From: Planctomycetaceae bacterium
GTDB taxonomy: Bacteria; Planctomycetota; Planctomycetia; Pirellulales; Thermoguttaceae
Length of the DNA: 34,531 nt
Direction: 5' to 3'
Assembly: GCA_003561895.1 (NCBI GenBank)
Contig: PWXP01000406.1
Location: forward strand, 1-34,531
Below are positions 8,257-17,012 of this stretch, piece after piece. Below the pieces are notes generated by a model. That model saw nothing but the letters and a program-made list of their open reading frames with translations. It was not told the DNA's origin and ran no database searches. Within the stretch, counting starts at the first letter, position 1. Each line of letters begins with the position of its first letter. The position numbers and the translations under genes were made by a program.

Positions 8257-8958
8257 TCAGGGCGCGGTTTCGCGGTCAGATAACCATTTCTGTCCGCCAG
8301 CGAAAGACGCACAACGGGGAGGAAATCCGGCACCTTCCACCGGCAGCCCGGCTATCCGCAACGCTTCGCAGTATTCGTCGGGGTGGTTGATGTTCCGGAA
8401 GGTCATCAACCGGGGATCGACGTCGCGGAGTTCGGCGGGCTGGACAAACCGGGTGGCGACGCGACGGAACAGGAAGACCGGACGCCGCCGGTGACGGACC
8501 AGCAGCCGGTCGACCTCCGCGAGCACGCTGCGCCGATACACGGCCGCCAGCGGTTGGTAGCGGCCGTCGACCACCGGGACCGCCGCTTCATAACCGTCGT
8601 TCAACTCGATCATGCGGGCGGCGAATTCGGGGACCAGCAAAGGCACGTCGCACGCCGTGACGTAGGCGGCCTCGACCGGCGGCGGCAGGGCGGCCAGCCC
8701 GCTGCCGATGCCTTCCAGCGGGCCGGTGTCGGGGCGGCGATCGCGGGCGATCAGCACGCCGGGCGGCAGGTCGGGCAACTCCTGGCCGGCCGCGGCGGCG
8801 ACCACAATGGAATCGACCACCTGGCCGAGGAGGCGCACCACGCGCTGGAGCATGTACTCGGGCCCGAACGGCAGCCACGCTTTCGCGGCGCCCATCCGGC
8901 GGCTTTCACCCCCGCACAGGACCACCGCGCCAAATCGTGAAGTTCTACGGCGGATCAT
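8257..8958 (-). CDS. mobA: Molybdenum cofactor guanylyltransferase MobA
   Basis: 233-aa nucleotidyltransferase that adds GMP to molybdopterin to form the MGD cofactor used by FdhA-type enzymes. The GTP-binding signature reads LCGGESRRMGAAKAWLPFG near residues 14-32. The metal-binding Asp lies in TACDVPLL (residues 101-108). It is the last gene of the long Wood-Ljungdahl transcript and converges with the AOR gene. An alternative ATG at 8988 would add ten residues (MPSTSIVELR); neither start has a clear ribosome binding site. A MobA specific to this operon fits the need to supply pterin cofactor to formate dehydrogenase. Confidence 0.88.
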   Translation of the reverse strand: MIRRRTSRFGAVVLCGGESRRMGAAKAWLPFGPEYMLQRVVRLLGQVVDSIVVAAAAGQELPDLPPGVLIARDRRPDTGPLEGIGSGLAALPPPVEAAYVTACDVPLLVPEFAARMIELNDGYEAAVPVVDGRYQPLAAVYRRSVLAEVDRLLVRHRRRPVFLFRRVATRFVQPAELRDVDPRLMTFRNINHPDEYCEALRIAGLPVEGAGFPPRCASFAGGQKWLSDRETAP

Positions 8959-9008
8959 TCGGAGTTCGACGATCGAAGTCGAGGGCATGGAGCGCCCTGC
9001 TACGGTAG

Positions 9009-9644
9009 TCAAAACGGTTTGCCTTCCAACCGCGACACGCAAGATTCGCACAGCACGACGATGTCTTCGGTGGCAAGGAACATTTCGATGTTCGGCGGCA
9101 GAAGCCAGGTGGCCTCGACGGGAAACTCCTCGTCGGCGTCGTGCCAGACCAGCCCGGTGGCCAGGCGGGGAAATACGTCGAAGAGGAAGGTCAAAGGTTC
9201 GTCGGCGGTTCGGCGCCCGCCGATGGCCACCGCCGCCGCGTGGATCGACGCCCGGGTCTTTCCCGCCGTGGCACAAAGGCGGCCGGTGGTCCGTTTGCGG
9301 CACACTTCGGCATAACCCCGGCCGGCCGAAAGGTCGGCGAAGGTGACGTGCGGCGGTTGGCGGGCTGGACGGCCGGAAACGGCCAGGTAGTGCAGTACCA
9401 GGATCTGCCAGGCCGGCCGGACCGTTTCGCCGCGCGAGGTGACCACGTTGCCGGAAGAGAGATCGACCGCAAGCGAAGCGCCGAGGACCGGGAGTTCCCA
9501 CCCGGCCGGCGAGGGCACGCCGCCCAGCCAGGAAATCTGCTCCGGCGCCTGGCGCCGGAGAGCCTCGACGGCCATGCCGACGGCCACCTGGTAGGCGTTT
9601 TGGGGAGGTGGGGCGGGGCGGTGTCGACTGGTGGCGTTGGTCAT
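9009..9644 (-). CDS. DUF3786 domain protein
   Basis: 211-aa soluble protein recognised as DUF3786 from the pattern WLGGVPSPAG...VLGASLAVDL, then LVLHYLAVSGR and the VTFADLSAGRGYAEV region. Function is unknown. From memory, members often lie beside CO dehydrogenase, corrinoid protein or methyltransferase genes of anaerobes, and that is the setting here, between the MetE-like protein and MobA. No catalytic motif or membrane segment is evident. There are two Cys in the C-terminal VLCESCVSR. The ATG at 9644 lacks a Shine-Dalgarno sequence and follows the upstream stop by 45 bp. A role in corrinoid or nickel enzyme assembly is speculation. Confidence 0.75.
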   Translation of the reverse strand: MTNATSRHRPAPPPQNAYQVAVGMAVEALRRQAPEQISWLGGVPSPAGWELPVLGASLAVDLSSGNVVTSRGETVRPAWQILVLHYLAVSGRPARQPPHVTFADLSAGRGYAEVCRKRTTGRLCATAGKTRASIHAAAVAIGGRRTADEPLTFLFDVFPRLATGLVWHDADEEFPVEATWLLPPNIEMFLATEDIVVLCESCVSRLEGKPF

Positions 9645-9659
9645 GCTTTGGCGATGGAC

Positions 9660-9676
9660 GGCACACGGCGTGTGCC
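9660..9676. repeat. 17-bp palindrome between MetE-like and DUF3786 genes
   Basis: GGCACAC-GGC-GTGTGCC, perfect 7-bp arms, in the 45-bp gap between the MetE-like stop and the DUF3786 start. It could form a small intercistronic hairpin or bind a dimeric regulator. No T-run follows, so it is not a terminator. Confidence 0.4.
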
Positions 9677-9689
9677 TGCCGCATTGGGG

Positions 9690-10727
9690 TTACTGATGGA
9701 TCGTTTGGCTGAGGTCGGCGGCCAGGTCGCGAGTGAGCGCGAGGGCCCGTGCGGCTGCTTCCGGCGGGCGCGTACCCAGGCCGCAGGCGGGCGTGATGAG
9801 GCTCTGCCGGAGCACCTGCTCGCGGGAGAATCCCAAGGCGGCTACTCGGGCAATTTGCGGCAGCAGCCGCTCTCGCAACGTGTCGACGGTTTCCGCGGCA
9901 AGCGATTCGGGGTCCGTCGGGACGACGCCCCAGGCGATGGTCCCGCCGCGCGCAAGGAACGTTTCCAGGTCGTCGCGATAGACGAGGAAGTTGTCGGCAA
10001 ACTCGAAGGCATCGAAGGAAACGACGGCCAGTTTTCCGCCCAGGAAGATCGACCAGTCGGTATTCGAGCAGCAGTGCGAGCCGACGGTCTCGGCGCCGGC
10101 CGCCACGGCTTCCAGACACGCGCGGACCTGGGCTACGCTCCAACCGAAGAACGGAGTGCCGAACGACGCCAGGAACGGTTCGTCGACGAACACGACGGGT
10201 TCGGTCCCCGCGGCACGCAGCCGCTCGGTCAGCCACTTCACGCGCAGGTGAAGGAACTTTACCAGCACGTCGCGGACGACTTCGTCGTACAGGATCGGAT
10301 TTCCATCCTCGCCGAGCACGGCCATGCCGACCGTGATGGGCCCGGCGATCTGGGCCTTCGCCTGAACGGCTCCGCGCTGCCGGAGTGCGGCGAGGAAGGG
10401 ATCGAAGCCGCAGGCTGATTCAACCGGGAGAGCGGCCGCGGCCGCATCGCCTGACTCGTAAGCCGCGAAGACCTTCTCCACGCCCAGGTAGAACACCTCG
10501 TCCTGAACGAGCCGTAGTTTGCCATCTTCGGCCTGCACCCCCGGCATGCCCGCCACCGCCTGCTCGTTCATCCCCTCGTTCCGGGAGACTTTCGGCAGTT
10601 GCGGCCAATAGGGCAGGTCGGGCGAGAAGTCGAACACCGCCTCGACGGCCGCCGGGACGTCGGTGTGCGGCAGGCTCCCGATGCCGGTGGCCCGGCAGTT
10701 TCCCAGGAAGATTGTTGTTGCTGGCAT
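9690..10727 (-). CDS. Short MetE-like (core methionine synthase / UROD-MetE family) protein
   Basis: 345-aa TIM-barrel protein related to the C-terminal half of cobalamin-independent methionine synthase. The zinc site of the family is present: H218-C-C220 (SHCCSN) and Cys315 in ITPACGLGTR, equivalent to His641, Cys643 and Cys726 of E. coli MetE. The N-terminus has the TGIGSLPH motif. The MetE N-terminal folate-handling domain is absent. Short core-MetE proteins have been reported to take the methyl group from methylcobalamin or the methylated corrinoid/Fe-S protein. Its place in the operon that encodes that protein makes methionine synthesis from Wood-Ljungdahl methyl groups a good hypothesis. 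Another corrinoid-dependent methyltransferase activity is possible. The ATG at 10727 is 2 nt after the fhs stop. Confidence 0.8.
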   Translation of the reverse strand: MPATTIFLGNCRATGIGSLPHTDVPAAVEAVFDFSPDLPYWPQLPKVSRNEGMNEQAVAGMPGVQAEDGKLRLVQDEVFYLGVEKVFAAYESGDAAAAALPVESACGFDPFLAALRQRGAVQAKAQIAGPITVGMAVLGEDGNPILYDEVVRDVLVKFLHLRVKWLTERLRAAGTEPVVFVDEPFLASFGTPFFGWSVAQVRACLEAVAAGAETVGSHCCSNTDWSIFLGGKLAVVSFDAFEFADNFLVYRDDLETFLARGGTIAWGVVPTDPESLAAETVDTLRERLLPQIARVAALGFSREQVLRQSLITPACGLGTRPPEAAARALALTRDLAADLSQTIHQ

Positions 10728-10729
10728 GG

Positions 10730-12445
10730 TCAAAACAGTCCGACGACCTCTTCATTCTCGTTGATGTCGATCGAGGCGGCCGCCGGGACTTTCGGGAGTC
10801 CCGGCATGGTCATGATGTCGCCGGCCAGCGCGACCACGAACCCGGCCCCGGCCGCCAGGCGGACGTCGCGCAGGGGCACGTCGAAGTTCTTGGGCCGCCC
10901 CGTCAGGCGAGGATCGCTGGAGAAAGAATACTGGGTCTTGGCCATGCAAATGGGCAGGTGCCCGTAGCCGGCGTCCTCCAGCGCCTGGAACCGCTGGCGC
11001 AACTGCTTGTCGGCCAGCACGTCGGTCGCCCCGTAGATTTCCCGGCAGATGATGTTCACTTTCTGCCAAAGGCTGCACGTATCGGGGTACAGGTAGTGGA
11101 AATCGCTCTTGGTGTTCTCGGCCACGTCCACGACGGCCCGGGCCAGCTCTTCCGCGCCGGCGCCGCCGTGGGCCCAGTTGGTCGCCGGCACGATCTCGAC
11201 CGACAGGTGGGCGCACTTCTGCTGGACGTGGTCGATTTCCTCTTCCGTGTCGCCCCGGAAGGCGTTGAGGGCCACCACGACGGGCAGCCCGAAGCGGTGG
11301 ATGTTCTCGATGTGCTTCTTCAAGTTGCCGAGTCCCCGCTCAAGCGCGTCGAAATTGGGCCGGTCGAGTTCCTTCGGCCCCGCCCCGCCGTGATGTTTCA
11401 GGGCTCGCACGGTGGCCACGAGCACCACGCAGTGCGGGTGGAGGTTGGCCTTGCGGCACTTGATGTTGAGGAACTTCTCGGCCCCGAGGTCGGCCCCGAA
11501 TCCGGCCTCGGTCACCGTGTAATCGGCCAGGCGCAAGGCGAGCTTCGTGGCGATGACGCTGTTGCAGCCGTGGGCGATGTTGGCGAACGGACCGCCGTGG
11601 ACGAACGCCGGCGTGTGTTCCAGCGTCTGCACGAGATTGGGCCTCAGCGCGTTCTTCAACAGCACGGTCATCGCGCCCTGGGCGTTGAGGTCGGCGGCGG
11701 TGATCGGCTTCCGATCGCGGGTGTAGGCGACGATGATCCGGCCGAGCCGCTCGCGCAGCTCGGTGAGCGATTCGGATAGACAGAAGATGGCCATCACTTC
11801 GCTGGCGACGGTGATGTCGAAGCTTCCCTCGCGGGGAATGGAGTTCCCGACGCCGCCCAGGCCGACGAGGATCCGCCGCAGGGCGCGGTCGTTCATGTCC
11901 ATCACCCGGTTCCAGGTGATCCGGCGGGGGTCGATCTGCAGGGCGTTGCCCTGGTGGAGGTGGTTGTCGAGCATCGCGGCGAGCAGGTTGTGGGCCAGTT
12001 CGATGGCGTGCACGTCGCCGGTGAAGTGGAGGTTGATGTCCTCCATGGGGACCACCTGGGAGTAGCCGCCGCCGGCGGCGCCCCCCTTCATGCCGAAGCA
12101 CGGTCCCATGGACGGCTCGCGCAGGCAAACAGCCGTACGCTTGCCGATGCGTTGCAGGCCGTCGGCCAGACCGATGCTGGTGGTGGTCTTCCCTTCGCCG
12201 GGCGGGGTGGGGGTGATGGCCGTGACCAGGACGAGTTTGCCCGTTCGGTGGGCGTTCCTCCGCCCATCGAGCCCCGGCGGGACTTTCGCCTTGTACCTCC
12301 CGTACAATTCCAGGTGTTCCTCCTCGATCCCCAGCCGGGCGCCCACTTCGGCAATGGGGAGCGGCTTGACGGAGCGGGCGATTTCGATGTCCGGCCGCAG
12401 GCCGACCGATGGCAGGTCGACCGGCGGAGACGGTGCAATGGTCAT
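10730..12445 (-). CDS. fhs: Formate-tetrahydrofolate ligase
   Basis: 571-aa formyl-THF synthetase, which activates formate with ATP to 10-formyl-THF in the methyl branch. The ATP-binding loop [12 protein letters not shown] is at 79-89. Other family stretches are [43 protein letters not shown] and [14 protein letters not shown]. Length is close to that of acetogen enzymes. The ATG at 12445 has AGAGG 5 nt upstream; an in-frame extension to 12505 has no support. It follows metF by 56 bp and is tightly followed by the MetE-like gene. Confidence 0.97.
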   Translation of the reverse strand: MTIAPSPPVDLPSVGLRPDIEIARSVKPLPIAEVGARLGIEEEHLELYGRYKAKVPPGLDGRRNAHRTGKLVLVTAITPTPPGEGKTTTSIGLADGLQRIGKRTAVCLREPSMGPCFGMKGGAAGGGYSQVVPMEDINLHFTGDVHAIELAHNLLAAMLDNHLHQGNALQIDPRRITWNRVMDMNDRALRRILVGLGGVGNSIPREGSFDITVASEVMAIFCLSESLTELRERLGRIIVAYTRDRKPITAADLNAQGAMTVLLKNALRPNLVQTLEHTPAFVHGGPFANIAHGCNSVIATKLALRLADYTVTEAGFGADLGAEKFLNIKCRKANLHPHCVVLVATVRALKHHGGAGPKELDRPNFDALERGLGNLKKHIENIHRFGLPVVVALNAFRGDTEEEIDHVQQKCAHLSVEIVPATNWAHGGAGAEELARAVVDVAENTKSDFHYLYPDTCSLWQKVNIICREIYGATDVLADKQLRQRFQALEDAGYGHLPICMAKTQYSFSSDPRLTGRPKNFDVPLRDVRLAAGAGFVVALAGDIMTMPGLPKVPAAASIDINENEEVVGLF

Positions 12446-12501
12446 AACGTCCTCTCGAGCTGAGTAAGGCAAAGATACGTAAACGCGCCGGTCACGGCGT
12501 C

Positions 12502-14238
12502 TCATGGTGGCAACGACTCTGTCTCTCGAGTGCGGGCGAGGCGCTGTGTCTCAGATTCGGGCGATGCGGCGCCGGCGGGCATCTCCCCCGTAACGGGGTT
12601 TCTCGCCGGCGGCGCGCCGGCGCGCTCCGCGCCGGCGGCCCCATTGCCCGCTCCCGCGCGGTCTTCGGCGTCCGAGTCCTCTTCGGCCAGGTGATCGCGC
12701 TCCAGGAATCGGTTCGCCCAGGCGGAAGTGTGCCGCAGTTCGCCGCGGTAGAAGACCGGGGGGCGATCGAGCATCGTTTCGCCTTCGCCGAGGTATCGCA
12801 TGCGATGGTACACCCGCACCCAAAAACAGTGCTTGTCGTCCCGTTCACAGCGGCCGTCGGCGGATCCGCCGCACGGACCGTTGCGCAGGTGTTTCGAGCA
12901 GGCGATCATGGGGCACAGGTAGGCGCATTCCGGGAGACTGCAATCGCCGCAATCCTGGCAGTCGTACGTCAGAAACTTCGCCCGCCTCTCCAGCCAATGG
13001 GCCGCGCGCCCGAGCCGCCCGCCCTGAGCGTCCCATCGCGAGCAAAGTTTTTGCATCGCGCCGAACAGCCCCCGATCGCGCGTGAACAGCCAGCGGTGCG
13101 CCAGGAGCGAAACCCGGTAGCCGAGGGTGATTTCGCGGCTTCGCGGCGGATGGTCGAGCGTGCGGAGGTATTCGGGGTTCAGCCGCGCCGGCTCGCTCAG
13201 GCCCGTGGCCGGCTCGTGCTCGAACAGGAAGAACTCGCCGGGCTGGGCATACTGGATTTCCCGGATGAAGTCGCGCCAGTCGTCGGGGCCGAAGCCTTCA
13301 GCCATCTCGATGATCCGGCTGAAGGTGTCCGGCTTGGCCATTCCCCCCAGATAGCCGCCGGCAAACCCGAGCCCCTTGAATACGGCCAACTGCTTCGCGG
13401 CCAGTTCTTGGAAAAAGCCGCGCCCCTTGTCGGGGCCGGCGGCATACTTCCGGACCTCGGCCAGCAACGCGTCGCTGACCACGCAACCGGCCAGTTGGCG
13501 CTCGTGGAACATGCGGGCGACGGTCTTGCTGAGCAGATAGGCGTTGCCGACCACGGGCACGTCGAGGCCGCGGGAGGCCAGCAGCAATTTCACCTCGTGG
13601 AATTTCCGCATGTCGTAGCCGAGTTGGGGAATCACCCAGCGGCCCCCGGCGGCAATCTTCCGCACCAGCTTCAGATACTGGGGGATCAACTCCGCCTCGT
13701 GCCGCTTGAACGGCGAGACGGCGCAGCCGATGAAGAAATCGGTCGCGGGAAGGACCTCCAGATTGCCGCGCCGGCCCGGCACCCGGAGCCCCTCGTTCAT
13801 CGACTGCAGCAGTCCGATCAGGCTCATCGCGTCCAGGTCGAACACGGGGGTCGCCCCGCCCCGGAAACCGCCGGTCGGATAGTCGCCGGTCAGGGCCAGC
13901 ACGTTCTCGAGGCCCTCGGCGCCGTTGCGCCAGGCAGCGGCCTCCAAGGCATTGCGGTTCATGTCCTTGCAGGTCAGGTGGACCACGAGCCGCTCGCGAT
14001 GTTCGGGCAACAGCCCCGCAAGCCAGTCCGGCGGAAGCATGGCCGTGCCGCCCGGATTGTCGGTCACCGAGATCCACCCCACCTGCGGCGCCGCAAGCAG
14101 GTCGCTGGCCATGGCCGCCGCGTCGCCGCCGGAAGCGGGCGACGGGAGCCCGCGGCTGGTGACCACTTCCACCCCATAGTGGAACCGGTCGGACGTGACC
14201 ATCTCCCGGTAAGAACGGGCCTGGTTGGCGGCAATCAT
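12502..14238 (-). CDS. metF: Methylene-THF reductase fused to a MetV-type Fe-S/zinc domain
   Basis: 578-aa protein. Residues 1 to about 320 form the MetF flavin TIM barrel ([10 protein letters not shown] at 88-96, LALTGDYP at 114-121). About 325-516 form the MTHFR C-terminal domain that acetogens encode separately as MetV. That domain has nine Cys (427, 430, 433, 438, 442, 447, 456, 464, 471) in the [12 protein letters not shown]...[10 protein letters not shown]...GPCGG pattern and ends at [14 protein letters not shown]. MetV domains supply a [4Fe-4S] cluster that feeds electrons to MetF, so the fusion builds the whole reductase in one chain. The last roughly 60 residues are a low-complexity Ala/Glu/Pro tail encoded by very GC-rich palindromic DNA and absent from the domain. 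The start is ATG at 14238 with a GGGGAG site. The electron donor (NADH, ferredoxin or a partner) is not evident. Confidence 0.92.
   Translation of the reverse strand: MIAANQARSYREMVTSDRFHYGVEVVTSRGLPSPASGGDAAAMASDLLAAPQVGWISVTDNPGGTAMLPPDWLAGLLPEHRERLVVHLTCKDMNRNALEAAAWRNGAEGLENVLALTGDYPTGGFRGGATPVFDLDAMSLIGLLQSMNEGLRVPGRRGNLEVLPATDFFIGCAVSPFKRHEAELIPQYLKLVRKIAAGGRWVIPQLGYDMRKFHEVKLLLASRGLDVPVVGNAYLLSKTVARMFHERQLAGCVVSDALLAEVRKYAAGPDKGRGFFQELAAKQLAVFKGLGFAGGYLGGMAKPDTFSRIIEMAEGFGPDDWRDFIREIQYAQPGEFFLFEHEPATGLSEPARLNPEYLRTLDHPPRSREITLGYRVSLLAHRWLFTRDRGLFGAMQKLCSRWDAQGGRLGRAAHWLERRAKFLTYDCQDCGDCSLPECAYLCPMIACSKHLRNGPCGGSADGRCERDDKHCFWVRVYHRMRYLGEGETMLDRPPVFYRGELRHTSAWANRFLERDHLAEEDSDAEDRAGAGNGAAGAERAGAPPARNPVTGEMPAGAASPESETQRLARTRETESLPP
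12615..12637. repeat. GC-only palindrome inside the metF tail
   Basis: Perfect 10-bp arms CGCCGGCGCG / CGCGCCGGCG around CTC, surrounded by more CCGGCGG-type repeats (about 12586-12640). It encodes the low-complexity Ala/Gly/Pro tail of the MetF fusion and would form a very stable hairpin in the mRNA about 170 nt before fhs. There is no T-run, so it is not an intrinsic terminator. Confidence 0.5.
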
Positions 14239-14289
14239 GGTTGGCTCCCCTTGTTGGTCGGACGGTGTTGTCCAGCGCAGCAGCGGCCT

Positions 14290-15129
14290 CTATACCTGGG
14301 CCGGCTCCACTTGGGCCGGCAGGCCCCTCTGCATCCTCCATGCCTTGATGTAATCGTCGCTGTACAGTTCCTTGCCCAGCAGGACCTCGGCGGAGATCAT
14401 GGCCGCGATCAACTCGTCATCGGCGGCGTCGACGATGGCCGCGTCCAGCCCGGCCGCCAGGCACATGACCAGGAAGGTGCGGTTCAGCAGCCGGTTCATC
14501 CGGCATTTCTGGCTGACGTTGGAAAGCCCGACGATGAACTTCGGCGGCGGGTCGTTGACGATCGACAGTTGCCGGATGGCCTCGATGACGAACTGTTGCT
14601 GCTTGAACGCCGCGTTGACCGGCAGGACGATGGGGTCGATGTAGATCGCGTCGATGGGGATGCCGTGCTCCAGGGCGGTCATGATGAAGGTCGCGCCGCA
14701 CTCGATCCGCTTCTCCACGTTGCCCGGCACGCCCTCCTGGTCCATCGTCAGGCCGATGATGGCCGCGCCGCACGAGGTTGCCACGGGAAGGAGTTTCTCC
14801 ATGTAGCTCGGTGCGGCGGTGCAAGAGTTGATCACCAGTTTGGTGTCGGGCAGCGCATCCCGCACCCGCGGCACCACCTGGACCAGCAGGTCGGCCTTGG
14901 CGCTGTCGAGCGAGAGCGGCTTGTCGGTCACCTCGTGGACGGTGCGGGCGAGCCAGACGAAATGCTCCACGGCGTCTCCCTTGGCCGGGCCGACGTTCAG
15001 GTCCATCACGTCGGCGCCGCCGGCGAGCTGCTGCTCCGCCAGATCCTGGATCACTTCCGGGTTCCGCTCGACAATGGCCGATCGAACGTCGCGGTACATG
15101 CCGTTGATGCGTTCACTGAAGACAATCAT
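14290..15129 (-). CDS. acsE: Methyl-THF:corrinoid/Fe-S protein methyltransferase
   Basis: 279-aa pterin-binding TIM barrel (DHPS-like) that moves the methyl group from methyl-THF to Co(I) of the AcsCD corrinoid protein. Family positions visible: GADVMDLNVGP (39-48), LSLDSA with Asp75, VINSC with Asn101, GLTMDQEG, and a late YIDPIVLPVN strand. Length matches the characterised acetogen MeTr. The ATG at 15129 has AGGAGA 6 nt upstream. The gene sits between acsD and metF, directly connecting the methyl and carbonyl branches. Confidence 0.96.
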   Translation of the reverse strand: MIVFSERINGMYRDVRSAIVERNPEVIQDLAEQQLAGGADVMDLNVGPAKGDAVEHFVWLARTVHEVTDKPLSLDSAKADLLVQVVPRVRDALPDTKLVINSCTAAPSYMEKLLPVATSCGAAIIGLTMDQEGVPGNVEKRIECGATFIMTALEHGIPIDAIYIDPIVLPVNAAFKQQQFVIEAIRQLSIVNDPPPKFIVGLSNVSQKCRMNRLLNRTFLVMCLAAGLDAAIVDAADDELIAAMISAEVLLGKELYSDDYIKAWRMQRGLPAQVEPAQV

Positions 15130-15236
15130 TCACTATCTCCTGGTGGTTGGGATGGAAGGTAGATGTTCCTTGATGGCATCGCCGAGGGGTTTTCCGCCGT
15201 ATCCAAAGGGAACCGCCCCCATGCGACGTTCCGTTA

Positions 15237-16199
15237 TTATGTTGCCGTTAGTTCGCCGATCGTCTGGCGGACCGCCTGCATGGCCTCGGGATGGCGAAGC
15301 ACCAGCAGGTCGGCGCTGCCCTGGAGGAGCACCGCGGCGGTGACCGCTTCCCAGGCCGGCCCGCGCCGGCCGATCGGGCCCCAGACCTCCGCCGCCTCGT
15401 CGCCGGTGCGGGCCTCTTTCGTCCGCCACGCCTCGTAACCCACGTCCAGGATCACCGGCTGGGCCATCACCCGGTCCCCGGCCAGCGCCGCCAGCCGGCC
15501 CCGCTCGAGGATCGAGTACACGTACTCCATGCCGTAGCCCAGCGCGGCCGTGGTCGGGTAGATGACCAGGTTGGTCAAGGGATAGCCCGTGTCGCTGACG
15601 AGGATGTTCACCTGCTTCGACTTGTTGATGTCGCACGGGGCCAGGGCGATCAGCTTGTGGCCGTAGGCCTGGGCGGCGGCGGCCAGCGTGCGGTAGTCGG
15701 TCTCGGTCACCGCGCCCAGCAGGCAGTTTTCCCCCCGGGTCGCCTCGGCCACCTTGGGCATCACCGCCTGGTCCTTCGCCGGCACGTCGCAGCCCCAGAC
15801 CACCAGCGGCAGATCGACGGCCTCGAGCACCGCCTGGACCGTTTCGACGGCGGCTTCGGGGGGCCGGTCGCCCTCGTCGGGGTGCGTGCCCAACAGCCGA
15901 AGATTGATCAGGTCGGCCCCCAGGTCCGCGGCCCGCCGAGCCCAGCCGGCCGGCTCCGACCAGACGTCGCCGTAGACCTCCCGCAACGGCTCGGGCCAAC
16001 CGACCGGCGTCGTATCGAGCACGTCCAGGGCGATCGCCGGGGGGTGGGGCGTCTCGCCGTCGGAACTCAAGAAGGCGATGCCCGCCTCGCCGCCGAGCGT
16101 CACCGTGCGGCCGCGGGTGCCGCCTTCGGCGGGCGTGGCGCCGAGCGTCACCGGGTTGATGCGGCCCGACCAGGTTTGTGTGGCGTCAGGAATGGGCAT
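15237..16199 (-). CDS. acsD: Corrinoid/iron-sulfur protein small subunit
   Basis: 320-aa TIM-barrel subunit of the corrinoid/Fe-S protein (CdhD/AcsD family). Recognised from GADLINLRLLGTHPDEGD, the LPLVVWGCDVPAKDQAVMPKVAEA stretch, LIALAPCDINKSKQVNIL and the TTAALGYGMEYVYSI region. It forms a heterodimer with AcsC, caps the cobamide and presents it to AcsE, AcsB and AcsV. The start is ATG at 16199 with AGGAG 6 nt upstream; the frame extends to 16232 without support. A 107-bp gap separates its stop from acsE, the longest gap inside the operon. I see no terminator there. Confidence 0.95.
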   Translation of the reverse strand: MPIPDATQTWSGRINPVTLGATPAEGGTRGRTVTLGGEAGIAFLSSDGETPHPPAIALDVLDTTPVGWPEPLREVYGDVWSEPAGWARRAADLGADLINLRLLGTHPDEGDRPPEAAVETVQAVLEAVDLPLVVWGCDVPAKDQAVMPKVAEATRGENCLLGAVTETDYRTLAAAAQAYGHKLIALAPCDINKSKQVNILVSDTGYPLTNLVIYPTTAALGYGMEYVYSILERGRLAALAGDRVMAQPVILDVGYEAWRTKEARTGDEAAEVWGPIGRRGPAWEAVTAAVLLQGSADLLVLRHPEAMQAVRQTIGELTAT

Positions 16200-16235
16200 A
16201 GGGTTCTCCTCGCAGGCTGTGGGAAGTTCCATGGT

Positions 16236-17012
16236 TCAATACGCACACGCCGTACGCGTGCAAAGCATCTCGGCCACTTGCTCGACGGCCGACCAGGCAG
16301 GGCTCGGCTCCGGCAGGGTGAATACGTCGCGGCCCGCGGCGCCGGCACGCAGGACGCCGCGGTCCTCGGGCACGTCGGGAAGGCGGTGGGCGTCCAGCGC
16401 TTGCAACTCGTCCCGGATCTCCGCCGGCACCCCCTCCGGTTCGGCCCGATTCAACAACACCGCCCGGTAGCCGATCTGCATCGGCAATTCCCGCGAAAGG
16501 GCCACGATCCGCTGGGCCGCGCGGAGCGACGGGCGCGTGGGGTTCAACACGGCAATGAGGAAGTCGATGTCGTTGGTCGTCCGCCGGGAAAGATGCTCCA
16601 TGCCGGCCTCGTTGTCGATCACCACGGCGGCATAGTTCCGCGCCAGTTCACCGAGCGACGTGCGCAGCAAGTTGTTCACCGCGCAGTAGCAGCGGGGTCC
16701 CTCGGGCCGGCCCATGGTGACCAGGTCGAAGCCCTCGGCCTCGCTGATCGCGCGCTGAAGCTCGTCCTCGACGGCGCGGACGCGGCCGATGCCGCTGGAG
16801 GGGGAGCCTTCGGGCGCGGAGCCCTGCTCGCGTATGTCGGCGAGGGTCGTGCCCTCCTCAACTCCCAGGGCCTCGGCAAGGTTCGAACTGGGATCGGCGT
16901 CGACGGCCAGGATCGGCCGGACGCCGCGCTGGCGCAGGGCGCGGACCAGCAGGGCGGCCACGGTCGTCTTGCCGATGCCCCCTTTACCGGCTACGGCGAT
17001 GGAAAGCGTCAT
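16236..17012 (-). CDS. acsF: CooC/AcsF-type nickel-insertion ATPase
   Basis: 258-aa MinD/CooC-family P-loop ATPase. The deviant Walker A is GKGGIGKTT (9-17) and the nucleotide/switch strand is LAVDADPSSNLA. A Cys-x-Cys pair (Cys108, Cys110 in RCYCAVNNLL) matches the dimer-interface Ni(II) site of CooC1. IDNEAGMEHLSRRT is the Walker B region. It overlaps the acsV stop by 4 bp. Of the two CooC homologues in the window this one lies among the acsC/acsV/acsD genes, so it is likelier to load nickel into acetyl-CoA synthase (the AcsF role). Which enzyme each serves is inference. Confidence 0.9.
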   Translation of the reverse strand: MTLSIAVAGKGGIGKTTVAALLVRALRQRGVRPILAVDADPSSNLAEALGVEEGTTLADIREQGSAPEGSPSSGIGRVRAVEDELQRAISEAEGFDLVTMGRPEGPRCYCAVNNLLRTSLGELARNYAAVVIDNEAGMEHLSRRTTNDIDFLIAVLNPTRPSLRAAQRIVALSRELPMQIGYRAVLLNRAEPEGVPAEIRDELQALDAHRLPDVPEDRGVLRAGAAGRDVFTLPEPSPAWSAVEQVAEMLCTRTACAY

